Shown here: positions 9,742 to 20,748 of the stretch, piece by piece | How the letters are laid out: every line of letters starts with the position of its first letter | How positions within the stretch are numbered: the stretch's first letter is position 1 | NCBI GenBank assembly: GCA_027449685.1 | Contig: DAIDLC010000001.1 | Span: forward strand, 251,129 to 315,128 | Direction: 5' to 3' | DNA: 64,000 nucleotides | Source: Ferrovaceae bacterium | GTDB taxonomy: Bacteria; Pseudomonadota; Gammaproteobacteria; Burkholderiales; Ferrovaceae | Notes under the pieces: model-generated | Database searches by the model: none | Told to the model about the DNA's origin: nothing | Seen by the model: the letters and a program-made list of their open reading frames with translations, nothing else | Position numbers and translations under genes: made by a program

Positions 9742-12321
9742 ATGCGATTTGACAAAATGACCACTCGTTTTCAAGAGGCCTTTGCGGATGGCCAGAGCCT
9801 TGCCCTGGGGCAGGATAACAGTGCCCTGGAACCGGTGCACTTGCTGCTGGCCTTACTGGGGCAGGCGGATGGCTCCACCACAGCCTTGCTGACGCGCGCC
9901 GATGTTCAGGTGGCAGCGCTCAAACAGTCCCTGACGGGGCTGCTGGAGCGGCTTCCCAAACTGGATAATCCCGGTGGCGAGCTGGCTGTGTCGCGGGATT
10001 TGAACAATCTGCTCAACCTCACAGAACGCGAAGCGCAAAAACGCAACGATCAGTTCATCGCCTCCGAATTATTCTTGCTGGTTTTGAGTGACGACAAGGG
10101 TGAAACCGGCCGCCTGTTCCGTCAGCATGGCGCCCAGCGGGCCCGCCTGGAAGTGGCCATTGCCGCCATGCGCGGTGGGGCATCCGTCAATGATCCGGCG
10201 GGCGAAGCACAGCGCGAGGCGTTGCAAAAATACACGCTGGATTTGACCGAGCGGGCCCGTTTGGGAAAACTGGACCCCGTCATTGGTCGCGACGACGAGA
10301 TCCGGCGTGTCATCCAGATTCTGCAGCGGCGCACCAAAAACAATCCGGTGCTGATTGGCGAGCCGGGTGTGGGCAAAACCGCCATCGTGGAAGGATTGGC
10401 TCAGCGCATCATCAATGACGAGGTGCCCGAATCCTTGCGCCACAAACGCGTGCTGGTTCTCGACATGGCAGCCCTGTTGGCCGGGGCCAAATATCGGGGA
10501 GAGTTTGAAGAGCGGCTCAAGGCCGTTCTCAAGGAATTGTCCCAGGAACAGGGGCGTATCATCGTCTTCATCGATGAGTTGCACATCATGGTGGGGGCCG
10601 GCAAGGCCGAAGGGGCCATGGATGCCGGCAACATGCTCAAACCGGCTTTGGCCCGGGGCGAGTTGCACTGCGTGGGGGCCACCACGCTGGATGAATACCG
10701 CAAATATATCGAAAAAGATGCGGCCCTGGAGCGACGCTTTCAGAAGGTGTTGGTGGGCGAACCCACGGTGGAGGACACCATTGCCATTTTACGAGGTCTG
10801 AAAGAAAAATATGAACTCCATCATGGTGTGGAGATTACTGACCCGGCCATCGTGGCAGCAGCTGAATTGTCGCAACGCTACATCACCGACCGTTTCTTGC
10901 CGGATAAGGCCATCGATCTCATGGATGAAGCCGCGGCCCGGATCAAGATGGAAATCGACTCCAAACCCGAGTCCATGGACAAATTGTTTCGTCGTTTGAT
11001 TCAGCTGAAAATCGAACGCGAAGCCGTGCGCAAGGAGACGGATGAGGCCTCGCAAAAACGCCTGGGGTTGCTGGAAGAAGAAATCCAGCGCCTGGAAGTG
11101 GAGTACGCCGATCTGGAAGAAATCTGGAAGTCTGAAAAGGCGCAAGTCCAGGGCACTCAGCACATCAAGGAAGAACTGGACAAGGTTCGGGTGGAAATGG
11201 AATTGGCCCAGCGTCGGGGTGATTTGCAGAAGGCCTCCGAGCTCAAGTATGCACGCATCCCGCAACTGGAGTCGCAATTGCAGCAAAGCGATGCGGCGGC
11301 TGGTCAGCCCCGGTCCAACCAGTTATTGCGCACCCAGGTGGGGGCCGAAGAAATTGCCGAGGTGGTGTCACGGGCCACGGGGATACCGGTATCGCGCATG
11401 ATGCAAGGCGAACGGGAAAAGCTGGTCAACATGGAATCCTATCTGCATCAGCGCGTGGTGGGGCAGGACGAAGCCGTGCGCCTGGTGAGCGATGCCATTC
11501 GGCGTTCCCGGGCCGGGTTGAGTGATCCGCATCGTCCCTATGGGTCGTTTTTATTCCTGGGCCCCACCGGCGTGGGTAAAACTGAATTGTGCAAGACTTT
11601 GGCCGAGTTCCTGTTCGATTCCCCCGAACACATGATTCGCATCGATATGTCCGAGTTCATGGAAAAGCATTCTGTGGCCCGCCTGATCGGTGCCCCTCCC
11701 GGATATGTGGGGTATGAGGAGGGCGGCTATCTCACCGAGGCGGTGCGTCGCAAACCCTATGCAGTGATCCTGCTGGATGAAGTGGAGAAGGCTCACCCGG
11801 ATGTGTTCAATGTATTGCTGCAGGTGCTGGATGACGGGCGCATGACGGATGGGCAGGGACGCACGGTGGACTTTCGCAATACCGTCATCGTGATGACCTC
11901 CAATCTGGGTTCGCAAATGATTCAGCAAATGACTGGGGATGATGCTGCCGTGATCAAACTGGCCGTCATGGCCGAGGTCAAAATGCATTTTCGTCCCGAA
12001 TTCGTCAACCGCATCGACGAAATCGTGGTCTTTCATGCCCTGGGGCTGGAACAGGTGCGCTCGATTGCGCGCATTCAACTGCAGCATTTGGCGGCGCGAC
12101 TGGAACGCATGGATTTGACCTTGCAGGTGGAGGAAAATGCCCTGGATAAATTATCGGAAACCGGCTTTGACCCTGTCTATGGCGCACGTCCTCTCAAACG
12201 GGCCATACAGTCCGAAATTGAAAACCCCCTGGCCAAGCTCCTTCTGGAGGGGAAATTTCTCCCCAAACAACGGATTGTGGTGGATGTTGTCCAAGGGCGC
12301 ATGAGCTTCACGGCTTCTTGA
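9742..12321 (+). CDS. clpB: ATP-dependent chaperone ClpB
   Basis: [26 protein letters not shown]; two Walker A motifs ([35 protein letters not shown]); coiled-coil middle domain. Confidence 0.97.
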   Translation: MRFDKMTTRFQEAFADGQSLALGQDNSALEPVHLLLALLGQADGSTTALLTRADVQVAALKQSLTGLLERLPKLDNPGGELAVSRDLNNLLNLTEREAQKRNDQFIASELFLLVLSDDKGETGRLFRQHGAQRARLEVAIAAMRGGASVNDPAGEAQREALQKYTLDLTERARLGKLDPVIGRDDEIRRVIQILQRRTKNNPVLIGEPGVGKTAIVEGLAQRIINDEVPESLRHKRVLVLDMAALLAGAKYRGEFEERLKAVLKELSQEQGRIIVFIDELHIMVGAGKAEGAMDAGNMLKPALARGELHCVGATTLDEYRKYIEKDAALERRFQKVLVGEPTVEDTIAILRGLKEKYELHHGVEITDPAIVAAAELSQRYITDRFLPDKAIDLMDEAAARIKMEIDSKPESMDKLFRRLIQLKIEREAVRKETDEASQKRLGLLEEEIQRLEVEYADLEEIWKSEKAQVQGTQHIKEELDKVRVEMELAQRRGDLQKASELKYARIPQLESQLQQSDAAAGQPRSNQLLRTQVGAEEIAEVVSRATGIPVSRMMQGEREKLVNMESYLHQRVVGQDEAVRLVSDAIRRSRAGLSDPHRPYGSFLFLGPTGVGKTELCKTLAEFLFDSPEHMIRIDMSEFMEKHSVARLIGAPPGYVGYEEGGYLTEAVRRKPYAVILLDEVEKAHPDVFNVLLQVLDDGRMTDGQGRTVDFRNTVIVMTSNLGSQMIQQMTGDDAAVIKLAVMAEVKMHFRPEFVNRIDEIVVFHALGLEQVRSIARIQLQHLAARLERMDLTLQVEENALDKLSETGFDPVYGARPLKRAIQSEIENPLAKLLLEGKFLPKQRIVVDVVQGRMSFTAS

Positions 12322-12549
12322 GGGCTGTTTGCCTGGCGGGGGGTGGTTGCGGCGTACCGGGCGGGTGTACATTTCGGGTTGACAAGGCCAAGAGCCGAGA
12401 CGGAGAATAGCGGCTTTCGAGTGCGCACAGGTGTTCCATCTTGGATGGCTCTAGTCTACAGCAGTACATTTTTCCGTCAATCCGAAATCTCCTGTCATGA
12501 CAGTGTAATGTTGCTGTGACTCAATTCCGGATTACGGCGTTGAGGGTTT

Positions 12550-15249
12550 ATGGCACAACTGACTGATCTCATGAACCGGTTTACCCAGTCGAAACCGGTT
12601 ACAAGTGTTGCATCCACCCGCGTGACTTCCCTGCTCCAGGAGCTTTCTCGTTGTGATGTGGAGATTGCCCTGCGTCGGCTGGACAGCTCATCCGAAGGAT
12701 TACTGGATCGGGAAGCGGAAGAGCGTCTGCTCTCCTATGGGCCCAATACCATCGTTCAGGAAAAGCATGTGGGCCCCTTGCGGCAACTATTTTCCTATTT
12801 CAAAAATCCCCTGAACGTCCTGCTCATTGCCCTGGCGGCCATTTCCTTTTATCTGGGCGATCATGAAGCAGCCACCATCATTGCCCTCATGGTGGCATTG
12901 AGCATCACCCTCACTTTTGTGCAGGAATACCGCTCCAGTCATGCAGCCGAGCGCTTGCGGGCCATGGTGAGCACTACCGCGACGGTCTTGCGCAAGGACC
13001 GACGCAGTGGGGTGCCGGACGAAGTCAATCGCTACTTCAATATTCACCTCACGCCCCATGGTCCCCAGCGGCGGGAAATTCCCATCGATACCCTGGTCCC
13101 GGGCGACGTGATTCAACTCTCGGCGGGTGACATGATTCCGGCCGATGTGCGCCTGCTCACCGCCAAGGATTTGTTCGTCAATCAGTCCAGCCTTACTGGT
13201 GAAGCCTTGCCGGTGGAAAAATTTTCCTTATCCGAGAGCAGTCAGGACAAGGATGCCCTGCAGTTGGGCAATGTCTGTTTTATGGGCACCAACGTGGTGA
13301 GCGGAACCGCCACAGCGGTTGTGGTGTTGACTGGATCGCAAACCTATTTTGGGGCTTTGGCGCAAATGGTGAGTGGCGCCCGCTCTCAAACCAGCTTTGA
13401 TCGCGGCATTCATCAATTTACCTGGCTGATGATTCGCTTCATTCTGGTCATGACCCCGCTGGTATTCATCCTCAATGGATTCACCAAGGGCGACTGGATG
13501 GAGGCCTTTCTGTTCTCCATGGCCGTAGCGGTGGGGTTGACCCCGGAAATGTTGCCCATGATCGTGACCGTCAATCTGGGCAAAGGCGCTCTGGCCATGT
13601 CGCGCAAAAAGGTCATCGTCAAACGTCTCAACTCGATTCAAAACTTTGGCGCCATGGATGTGCTATGCACCGATAAAACGGGCACGCTCACCCAGGACAA
13701 GATCATCCTCGAAAAGCATGTGGACATCTATGGGCAGGAAAATGAAGATGTTCTGGAATATGCCTATTTGAACAGCTTTTACCAGTCCGGACTCAAAAAC
13801 CTCCTGGATGTGGCGGTGCTGGAGTATGCCAGCACCAACGAGCGCTTGCGGGTGGAGGCCAATTATCGCAAGGTGGATGAAATCCCCTTCGATTTTCAGC
13901 GGCGGCGCATGTCCGTGGTGGTGGAGGGCAAGGGACGCCACGTGCTCATCTGCAAGGGCGCCGTGGAAGAGGTATTTTCCTGTTGCACCCATGCCGAAGT
14001 CAATGGCAGCGTGGTGCAACTGGATTCTTCGCATCTGGAGCAACTGGTACAGGTGACCCGCGAATTGAATCAGGATGGTTTTCGGGTCATCGCCATCGCC
14101 TACAAGGAAACCCAGCCCAACACCTCCAATTACAGCATCAAGGATGAAGGCGAATTGATTCTGGTGGGGTATATCGCTTTTCTGGATCCTCCTAAAGACA
14201 GCGCGCGCGAGGCCATTGCCGCCTTGCATCGCCACGGTGTGGCCGTCAAGATTTTGACGGGGGACAACGAGGTGGTCACGCGCAAGGTGTGCCACGAGGT
14301 GGGTTTGAAGGTGGACCGGATCTTGCTGGGCTCGGACCTGGAATTGCTCAGCGATGAGCAGCTGGCTGAGCAGGCCGAGCAAGTGGTGGTATTTGCCAAA
14401 TTATCTCCAGCTCAGAAGGCCCGGGTCATCAAGGCGCTGCACTTGCGCGGCCACGTGGTGGGCTTCATGGGGGATGGCATCAATGATGGCCCGGCACTCA
14501 AGGCCGCCGACGTGGGCGTGTCGGTGGATACGGCGGTGGATATTGCCAAGGAATCCGCAGACATCATTTTGCTGGAAAAAAGCTTGATGGTGCTGGAGGA
14601 AGGCGTCATCGAAGGACGCAAGGTGTTTGGTAACATCGTCAAATATATCAAGATGGGTGCCAGCTCCAACTTTGGGAACATGTTCAGCGTGTTGGGCGCG
14701 AGCGCCTGGCTGCCCTTTTTGCCCATGCAGGCCATTCAGGTGCTAACCAATAATTTGCTCTATGATTTCTCGCAAACAGCTATTCCCACCGATAATGTGG
14801 ACGAAGAATATATCTCCAAGCCCCGGCGTTGGGATATTGCCAATATCACCCGTTTCATGGTCATGTTGGGCCCCATCAGTTCCATCTTTGACTACGCCAC
14901 TTTCGCGCTCATGTATTATGTGTTCAAGGCCAATACGCCCGCAGGAGAATCCCTGTTTCAAACCGGCTGGTTTGTGGAATCGCTTCTGTCGCAAACCTTG
15001 ATCATCCACATCATTCGCACCGGCCGGATTCCTTTCATCCAAAGCCGCGCCAGCCTGCCCATGTTTTTGACCACGGGCGTGATTTGTACTTTCGGCCTGT
15101 GGCTGCCCTATTCACCCTTTGCTCATGCCCTGGGCTTTACACCACTGCCCATGGCCTTCTGGCCCTACCTGGTAGTCATTTTGCTTGCTTATCTGACCTT
15201 GGCGCACCTCATGAAATCCTGGTTTATCCGGCGCTATGGTTTGAACTGA
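12550..15249 (+). CDS. mgtA: magnesium-translocating P-type ATPase (MgtA/MgtB type)
   Basis: DKTGTLTQDKI phosphorylation motif, LTGDNEVVTRKVCHEVGL, GFMGDGINDGPALKAADVGVSVDTAVDIAKESADIILLEKSL. Confidence 0.95.
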   Translation: MAQLTDLMNRFTQSKPVTSVASTRVTSLLQELSRCDVEIALRRLDSSSEGLLDREAEERLLSYGPNTIVQEKHVGPLRQLFSYFKNPLNVLLIALAAISFYLGDHEAATIIALMVALSITLTFVQEYRSSHAAERLRAMVSTTATVLRKDRRSGVPDEVNRYFNIHLTPHGPQRREIPIDTLVPGDVIQLSAGDMIPADVRLLTAKDLFVNQSSLTGEALPVEKFSLSESSQDKDALQLGNVCFMGTNVVSGTATAVVVLTGSQTYFGALAQMVSGARSQTSFDRGIHQFTWLMIRFILVMTPLVFILNGFTKGDWMEAFLFSMAVAVGLTPEMLPMIVTVNLGKGALAMSRKKVIVKRLNSIQNFGAMDVLCTDKTGTLTQDKIILEKHVDIYGQENEDVLEYAYLNSFYQSGLKNLLDVAVLEYASTNERLRVEANYRKVDEIPFDFQRRRMSVVVEGKGRHVLICKGAVEEVFSCCTHAEVNGSVVQLDSSHLEQLVQVTRELNQDGFRVIAIAYKETQPNTSNYSIKDEGELILVGYIAFLDPPKDSAREAIAALHRHGVAVKILTGDNEVVTRKVCHEVGLKVDRILLGSDLELLSDEQLAEQAEQVVVFAKLSPAQKARVIKALHLRGHVVGFMGDGINDGPALKAADVGVSVDTAVDIAKESADIILLEKSLMVLEEGVIEGRKVFGNIVKYIKMGASSNFGNMFSVLGASAWLPFLPMQAIQVLTNNLLYDFSQTAIPTDNVDEEYISKPRRWDIANITRFMVMLGPISSIFDYATFALMYYVFKANTPAGESLFQTGWFVESLLSQTLIIHIIRTGRIPFIQSRASLPMFLTTGVICTFGLWLPYSPFAHALGFTPLPMAFWPYLVVILLAYLTLAHLMKSWFIRRYGLN

Positions 15250-15251
15250 TC

Positions 15252-17189
15252 GTGCCCGAGCTGCAGGATCTGTTTGGCCTGGAGGGCCCCTTGGCCCAGT
15301 CGCTGGCGGGCTATCGGGTGCGTCACGAGCAACTGGAGCTGGCACAAGCCATCCAGCAGGCCATTCAGACCTCCCAATCCCTGATTGCCGAGGCGGGCAC
15401 AGGGACCGGTAAAACCTTCGCCTATCTGGTTCCCGCCCTGCTCTCCGGGGGTAAGGTCATCCTGTCCACGGGGACCAAAACCCTGCAAGATCAGCTATTT
15501 CTCAGGGATATCCCCCTGTTGCGCAGGCTCTTGAATGTACCCGTTACTGTGGCGTTGCTCAAAGGTCGCAGCAATTACCTGTGTCATCACCATTTGCAGC
15601 AATTACGCCTGGAGGGCCGGTTTCCCGACCGGGAATGGGTGCACCAACTGGTGTTGATTCAGGCCTTTTCCCAAGCCACTCAAAGCGGAGACATTTCCGA
15701 ACTGGGGCAGATCTCCGAACAAGCTGCCATTTGGTCCCGGGTAACTTCCACCCGGGATGATTGCCTGGGTACCCTCTGTGCGTATCATGAGCAATGCTTC
15801 GTATTGGCTGCACGCAGAAAGGCCCTGCAAGCGGACGTGGTGGTTGTGAATCATCATCTGTTTTTTGCGGATGTCCTGCTGCAGGATGAGGGGGCGGGGG
15901 AATTACTGCCGCAATGCCAGACGGTGATTCTGGATGAGGCGCATCAAATCCCGGAAACGGCACGGCTATTTTTTGGGCAGGCGTTGTCCACGACCCAAAT
16001 CCTCGATTTTGCACGCGATACCCTCAAGGCGTATGTGGAAGCCGTGCTGGAACGGGATGTGATGGAGCCGTTGCTCACCGCTCTAGAAAAAGCAGCCCGC
16101 GATGTGCGCTTGTCGGTTGCCTTGCGCGAGGGTCGCCTGTCGCAAGCGCAATTGCAGCAGCAGCCCGATTTTTCTCCGGCCCTGGATCACTTGGCCCTCG
16201 CCCTCGAGGCGGTGTACGAACAATTACAACAGGATGAGGTGCGCGCCGAAGCCGTGCAGGCTGTGGCCCTGCGGGCCCAGGGCTTGTGTCAGACCTTGCG
16301 GCACTGGCAAGGTAGCCCCAGTACCCAGATGCAGGTGCGCTGGGCTGAATGTCATACCCAATCGCTCCAACTCAACCTGACCCCGCTGGATTTGGGTCAA
16401 TTGCTTCAGGCGCAATGGAGCAAGCGCGAGCGCAGTTGGATATTCCTCTCTGCCACCTTATCCATGAAAGGAGACTTCAGTCATTTTCAGCAGGAAATGG
16501 GGTTGGAACAAGTGCCGGGGCGCTGCTGGGAAAGTCCCTTCGATTATGCCCAACAGGGGCTGTTATACATTCCGGAGGGGCTGGCGTTACCCAATACCGC
16601 AGCCTTTACCGAGTCCGTGGTCCAGGCTGCTCTCCCCGTGCTGCAGGCCAGTGGAGGGCGCGCGTTTATGCTGTTTACCAGTCACCGCGCGCTCAGGCAA
16701 GCCCATGCCCTGTTGCACGCACATTTTCAGGAGCAGCGCTGGGAATACCCGTTACTGGTGCAAGGGGAACAGAGCCGAACCGAATTGCTGCAACGCTTTC
16801 GTCAAGCAGGTAATGCGGTTTTGCTGGGGACCGGTTCCTTTTGGGAAGGGGTTGATATCCGGGGCGAGGCCCTGTCTTTGGTAATCATCGACAAAATTCC
16901 TTTTGCAGCCCCGGAAGATCCCGTATTGGCCGCGCGTCTGGAGTCTTTGGAACAACAAGGGAAAAATCCCTTCATGGTGCATCAGTTGCCACGCGCTGTG
17001 ATCAGCTTGAAACAAGGTGCGGGGCGCTTGATTCGGGATGAAGGAGATCGCGGTGTCTTGATGATTTGCGATCGACGCCTGTTGGACAAACCCTATGGAC
17101 GACGTATCTGGATGAGCTTGCCCCCTATGCGGCGTAGTCGTTCCTTGCAGGAGGTGGTGAAATTTTTTCAACACAGTGCAGCCCAGTGA
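15252..17189 (+). CDS. ATP-dependent DNA helicase, DinG/YoaA (XPD-like) family
   Basis: AEAGTGTGKTFAYLVPALL, VVNHHLFFADV, ILDEAHQIPETA, GTGSFWEGVDIRG; GTG start 15252 follows the mgtA stop. Confidence 0.9.
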   Translation: MPELQDLFGLEGPLAQSLAGYRVRHEQLELAQAIQQAIQTSQSLIAEAGTGTGKTFAYLVPALLSGGKVILSTGTKTLQDQLFLRDIPLLRRLLNVPVTVALLKGRSNYLCHHHLQQLRLEGRFPDREWVHQLVLIQAFSQATQSGDISELGQISEQAAIWSRVTSTRDDCLGTLCAYHEQCFVLAARRKALQADVVVVNHHLFFADVLLQDEGAGELLPQCQTVILDEAHQIPETARLFFGQALSTTQILDFARDTLKAYVEAVLERDVMEPLLTALEKAARDVRLSVALREGRLSQAQLQQQPDFSPALDHLALALEAVYEQLQQDEVRAEAVQAVALRAQGLCQTLRHWQGSPSTQMQVRWAECHTQSLQLNLTPLDLGQLLQAQWSKRERSWIFLSATLSMKGDFSHFQQEMGLEQVPGRCWESPFDYAQQGLLYIPEGLALPNTAAFTESVVQAALPVLQASGGRAFMLFTSHRALRQAHALLHAHFQEQRWEYPLLVQGEQSRTELLQRFRQAGNAVLLGTGSFWEGVDIRGEALSLVIIDKIPFAAPEDPVLAARLESLEQQGKNPFMVHQLPRAVISLKQGAGRLIRDEGDRGVLMICDRRLLDKPYGRRIWMSLPPMRRSRSLQEVVKFFQHSAAQ

Positions 17190-17222
17190 CGATGGCCAGG
17201 GGCGGACTCTGTGGGAAGTGGG

Positions 17223-18560
17223 TCAGGCCTGTGTTTTGAGCGAGGACGCTTGAAGGCTGATGGGCAACTCGATTCTGGCCTCCAGCCCGCCACCCGCGCG
17301 CGGTAGAAGATCAAATCGACCATGATGCATGCGAATGATGCGATCCACGATGGCCAGTCCCAATCCCGAGCCTGGATGACCACTGCGCGCCGATTCGCGG
17401 CGTGTAAAGGGTTGCATGAGGCGCCCCACTTCCTGCACGGGAATGCCGGCTCCCCGATCCAGAATGCACAGGCGCAAGCATCCTGGCTGACGCGTCAGGC
17501 TGATTTCTATGGGAGGGGCACCGTAGCGCAAGGAGTTTTCCACCAGATTGGTGATGACCCGTTCCATGGCGCGCTCGTTGAGAGCGATGTCGGGTGTTTC
17601 TTCAAGAAGGAGCGCTACAGGATAGTTGCGATTGACGAAACGCTCGTGACAGACCCGAATGACTTCGTTCAGATTGCCGGGTACCAGCCAGTTTTCGGGC
17701 TCGTTGCGGGCAAAATCCAGAAATTGATTGATGATCCGATCGATTTCTTCCAGATCCTGAACCATCAATTCCAGAGTCTTCTGGTCCGTGCAGACCATCA
17801 TTTCCAGGGCCAGGCGCATGCGCGACAAAGGCGTGCGCAAGTCGTGGGAAACTCCCGCCAGCATGATGGTGCGGTTGGTTTCAAAGGCATTCAGGGCGCG
17901 TTGCATGCTGCTGAACGCATTGCTCAAGGCGCGGATTTCCTGGGGTCCTTCGGTCTCGGAAATCAGGTCCGGCGTATGTCCCTGGGCGATGGATTGGGCC
18001 GCATCAGTCAAAACGCGCAACGGTTTGTTGATGCGACGCACCCCCCAGTACACGCCCATGACCGTTACCATGATCAACAGAGCCAGAAGTAGACCCCATT
18101 TGACGGGAAACCCCGAATCGAAGCGTTGCCGCTGGGTAACATACCAGTAGTCGCCATTATTGGTTTTAAGAAGGATCCACACTGCCGGGGCGTCCGAGCC
18201 ATCGGTGGTGAGTACACGTACGGTGGGTGAAATGAGGTGATGCAATCGGGATTCGAGGTAAGCCAGGCGTCCGCCTCGGGTGGGTTGTGACAGCTTCCCC
18301 ACGGGGGCCAAAGACAGGATACGCGCGCCTTCACTGTCCTCGAAATCCCGAATGAACACGGCCCGTTGCGTACTGGAGAGCAGATTCAACGTGGTGTAGA
18401 TGGTTTGAATGTGATTGGCGCGATCATCGATGGCATGCTCCAGCAGGGGACGTACATAAAACTGCTGGACCACAAAGGTGGTGGCCAATTGCGTAAATAG
18501 AACGGTTAGTAACAGCACCAGTACGGTGCGGCCAAACAGGGTTTTGGTAAAAAAGGTCAT
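17223..18560 (-). CDS. envZ: EnvZ-like sensor histidine kinase
   Basis: HAMP region, LAGVSHDLRTPLSRMRLALEMM H-box, NLVENSLRYG and GSGLGLAIVDRIIRMHHG ATPase motifs; next to OmpR-like regulator. Confidence 0.85.
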   Translation of the reverse strand: MTFFTKTLFGRTVLVLLLTVLFTQLATTFVVQQFYVRPLLEHAIDDRANHIQTIYTTLNLLSSTQRAVFIRDFEDSEGARILSLAPVGKLSQPTRGGRLAYLESRLHHLISPTVRVLTTDGSDAPAVWILLKTNNGDYWYVTQRQRFDSGFPVKWGLLLALLIMVTVMGVYWGVRRINKPLRVLTDAAQSIAQGHTPDLISETEGPQEIRALSNAFSSMQRALNAFETNRTIMLAGVSHDLRTPLSRMRLALEMMVCTDQKTLELMVQDLEEIDRIINQFLDFARNEPENWLVPGNLNEVIRVCHERFVNRNYPVALLLEETPDIALNERAMERVITNLVENSLRYGAPPIEISLTRQPGCLRLCILDRGAGIPVQEVGRLMQPFTRRESARSGHPGSGLGLAIVDRIIRMHHGRFDLLPRAGGGLEARIELPISLQASSLKTQA

Positions 18561-19297
18561 CCGGCAGGGATGTCGTCAGGAACGAATACATAGCCGAACC
18601 CCCAGACGGTTTGAATGTAACGGGGTTTTCCGGAATCTTCCTCGATGAGTCGACGCAGACGGGAAATTTGTACATCGATGCTGCGATCGAAGACTTCATG
18701 TTCACGCCCCCGAGCCATATCCATGAGTTTTTCCCGGGAGAGGGGATCGCGGGGATGGCTGACCAGAACCCTCAACAAGGCGTATTCACCACTGGTCAGA
18801 CTGACCGGTTGCCCCCCTTTGAGGAGACTTCGGTTGGAAAGGTTGAATTCGTAAGGGCCAAAACGATAGACGTTTTGCCCCCCCTGCAAGGGAGCCGGAG
18901 CGCCGGGCAGGGGCTTGGGAGGCTGGCGGCGCAAAATGGCGTGAATGCGGGCCAGCAGCTCGCGCGGGTTGAAGGGTTTGGAAATGTAGTCATCCGCCCC
19001 CATTTCCAAACCCATGATGCGATCCACATCATCCCCCTTGGCAGTGAGCATGATGATGGGGATCTGGTTGTCGGTAGTACGCAGGCGGCGGCAGATGGTC
19101 AGGCCATCTTCTCCGGGGAGCATCAGATCCAGTACCAGAAGATCAAAGCGCTCACGAGCGAGAATTCGATCCATGGCGGCAGCATCCTGAACGGCATCCA
19201 CCGAAAACCCTTGCTCGGTCAGGTAGCGTTTGAGGAGTTCTCGCAGACGCATGTCGTCATCGAGAATCAGAATTTTTTTGGGGGTTTTATTTTCCAT
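18557..19297 (-). CDS. ompR: OmpR family response regulator
   Basis: KKILILDDDMRLRELLKRYLTEQGF, LVLDLMLPGEDG, winged-helix C-terminus; start chosen at MENKTPKK. Confidence 0.9.
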   Translation of the reverse strand: MENKTPKKILILDDDMRLRELLKRYLTEQGFSVDAVQDAAAMDRILARERFDLLVLDLMLPGEDGLTICRRLRTTDNQIPIIMLTAKGDDVDRIMGLEMGADDYISKPFNPRELLARIHAILRRQPPKPLPGAPAPLQGGQNVYRFGPYEFNLSNRSLLKGGQPVSLTSGEYALLRVLVSHPRDPLSREKLMDMARGREHEVFDRSIDVQISRLRRLIEEDSGKPRYIQTVWGFGYVFVPDDIPAG

Positions 19298-19531
19298 GCG
19301 CCATGGTAGCTGGCTTCTTGTGGGCGTCGGTTTCAATTTGTAACGGCTGGCGACGGGTTTTAGGCCCTGGTGAAGGGGTTTCATGTGGGACTGGTCGTTG
19401 GGAGCCGGGTTGCTTTTGCCGCAAGGCCACAGGTCGGGGTAAACTGCACCCTGTCAAAGTGCCTTGTGTCACCAGTATAGGGAATCTGGAGGCCTTTGTA
19501 ATCTGTTTGTGCTCAAAGGGTTCGCGCAGCC

Positions 19532-20263
19532 ATGCATACCATCATCCATGCCTCATCTGCTCTTCGGGATGCACCCTGTTTGCTGGCACTAGAGTCTTCC
19601 GGAACCCGCTGTTCCGTCGCCTTGATCTACCAAGGTCAAACCCACCTGCTCCAGGGCCCCGTGGAAGGCGCGCAATCCGAAAGTCTGCTGGGTCTCACCC
19701 AGGATTTACTGCACTGCGCGGGAATCGAGGGGGAGTGTTTGCAGGGCATCGCCTTCAGTCAGGGGCCCGGCTCGTTTACCGGATTGCGCCTGGCATGCGG
19801 GATTGCCCAGGGACTTTCCCTGGCATGGGGGATTCCCTTGTTTCCTGTATCTACCTTGCACGCGCAGGCGCTTGCTTGTCCTGCGGGGGTTACCCAGGTG
19901 CTCTCCACGTTGGATGCCCGCATGGGGCAACTCTATCTGGGGGGGTATCGGTGGCAAGACCAAACCTGGCATTGCGTTCTGCCACCGTGCTTATGTCAGC
20001 CCGACACACCGCCCCCTCTGCCTGAAGGTTGCGGCTCATGGACCCTCATCGGTTCGGGAATGGAAGTCTATGCAGAGGTGTTGACGGCAGCCTGGAAGGC
20101 CGGTCCGCTGCACCGACTGCCGGGTATCAACCCCGATGCCCGGCAGTTATTGGCGGTTGCGCAGGAAGACTGGGCGCAGGGCCGGGGGATCGATGCGCCA
20201 TCAGCCGCACCGCTGTATGTGCGCGACAAAGTGGCCTTGACACGGCGTGAGCGTCTGGGATGA
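19532..20263 (+). CDS. tsaB: tRNA t6A biosynthesis protein TsaB
   Basis: LLALESSGTRCSVALIYQGQ, QGIAFSQGPGSFTGLRLACGIAQGLSLAWGIPLFPVSTL. Confidence 0.93.
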   Translation: MHTIIHASSALRDAPCLLALESSGTRCSVALIYQGQTHLLQGPVEGAQSESLLGLTQDLLHCAGIEGECLQGIAFSQGPGSFTGLRLACGIAQGLSLAWGIPLFPVSTLHAQALACPAGVTQVLSTLDARMGQLYLGGYRWQDQTWHCVLPPCLCQPDTPPPLPEGCGSWTLIGSGMEVYAEVLTAAWKAGPLHRLPGINPDARQLLAVAQEDWAQGRGIDAPSAAPLYVRDKVALTRRERLG

Positions 20264-20748
20264 CTCAGGTGCGCCGGGACACCCGGCAGGACAGGAAGGA
20301 TGCATGCCTGGCCCAGGTCTTGCCATTGCAACCAGCCGATCTGGAAGCCCTATGCGCCATGGAAGTGAGCGCCTATGCGCATCCCTGGAGTCCTCGCAGT
20401 CTTCTCGACTCGCTCCTGCACGACAGTGTCCGGTTAGGGTTATGGCTCGATGGACACTTGATTGGCTATGTATTTGCCCAGATCATACTGGATGAGATGC
20501 ATCTGTTGAATTTCACGATTCATCCCTCCTGGCAAGGGCAGGGATGGGGGCATTATTTGCTGCAGCACCTGCTCGATCTGGCCCGCAGTCATCCCTGTGC
20601 GCGTCTATACCTGGAAGTGCGCCGCAGTAATTGGCGGGCCATCGGTTTGTATCACCAGGCAGGCTGCCGTCAGGTGGGATTGCGCCCAGGTTATTACCCG
20701 GCATTGCACGGCCGCGAGGATGCACTGGTCATGGAGCTGGTTCTATGA
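20260..20748 (+). CDS. rimI: ribosomal-protein-alanine N-acetyltransferase RimI
   Basis: AMEVSAYAHPWSPRSLLDSL, LNFTIHPSWQGQGWGHYLLQHLLDLAR, LEVRRSNWRAIGLYHQAGC; overlaps tsaB stop. Confidence 0.93.
   Translation: MTQVRRDTRQDRKDACLAQVLPLQPADLEALCAMEVSAYAHPWSPRSLLDSLLHDSVRLGLWLDGHLIGYVFAQIILDEMHLLNFTIHPSWQGQGWGHYLLQHLLDLARSHPCARLYLEVRRSNWRAIGLYHQAGCRQVGLRPGYYPALHGREDALVMELVL

Noticed and set aside
15084-15251. N-terminal extension of the helicase ORF
   Set aside because: Overlaps the mgtA 3' end; translation is not helicase-like before VPELQDLFGLEG
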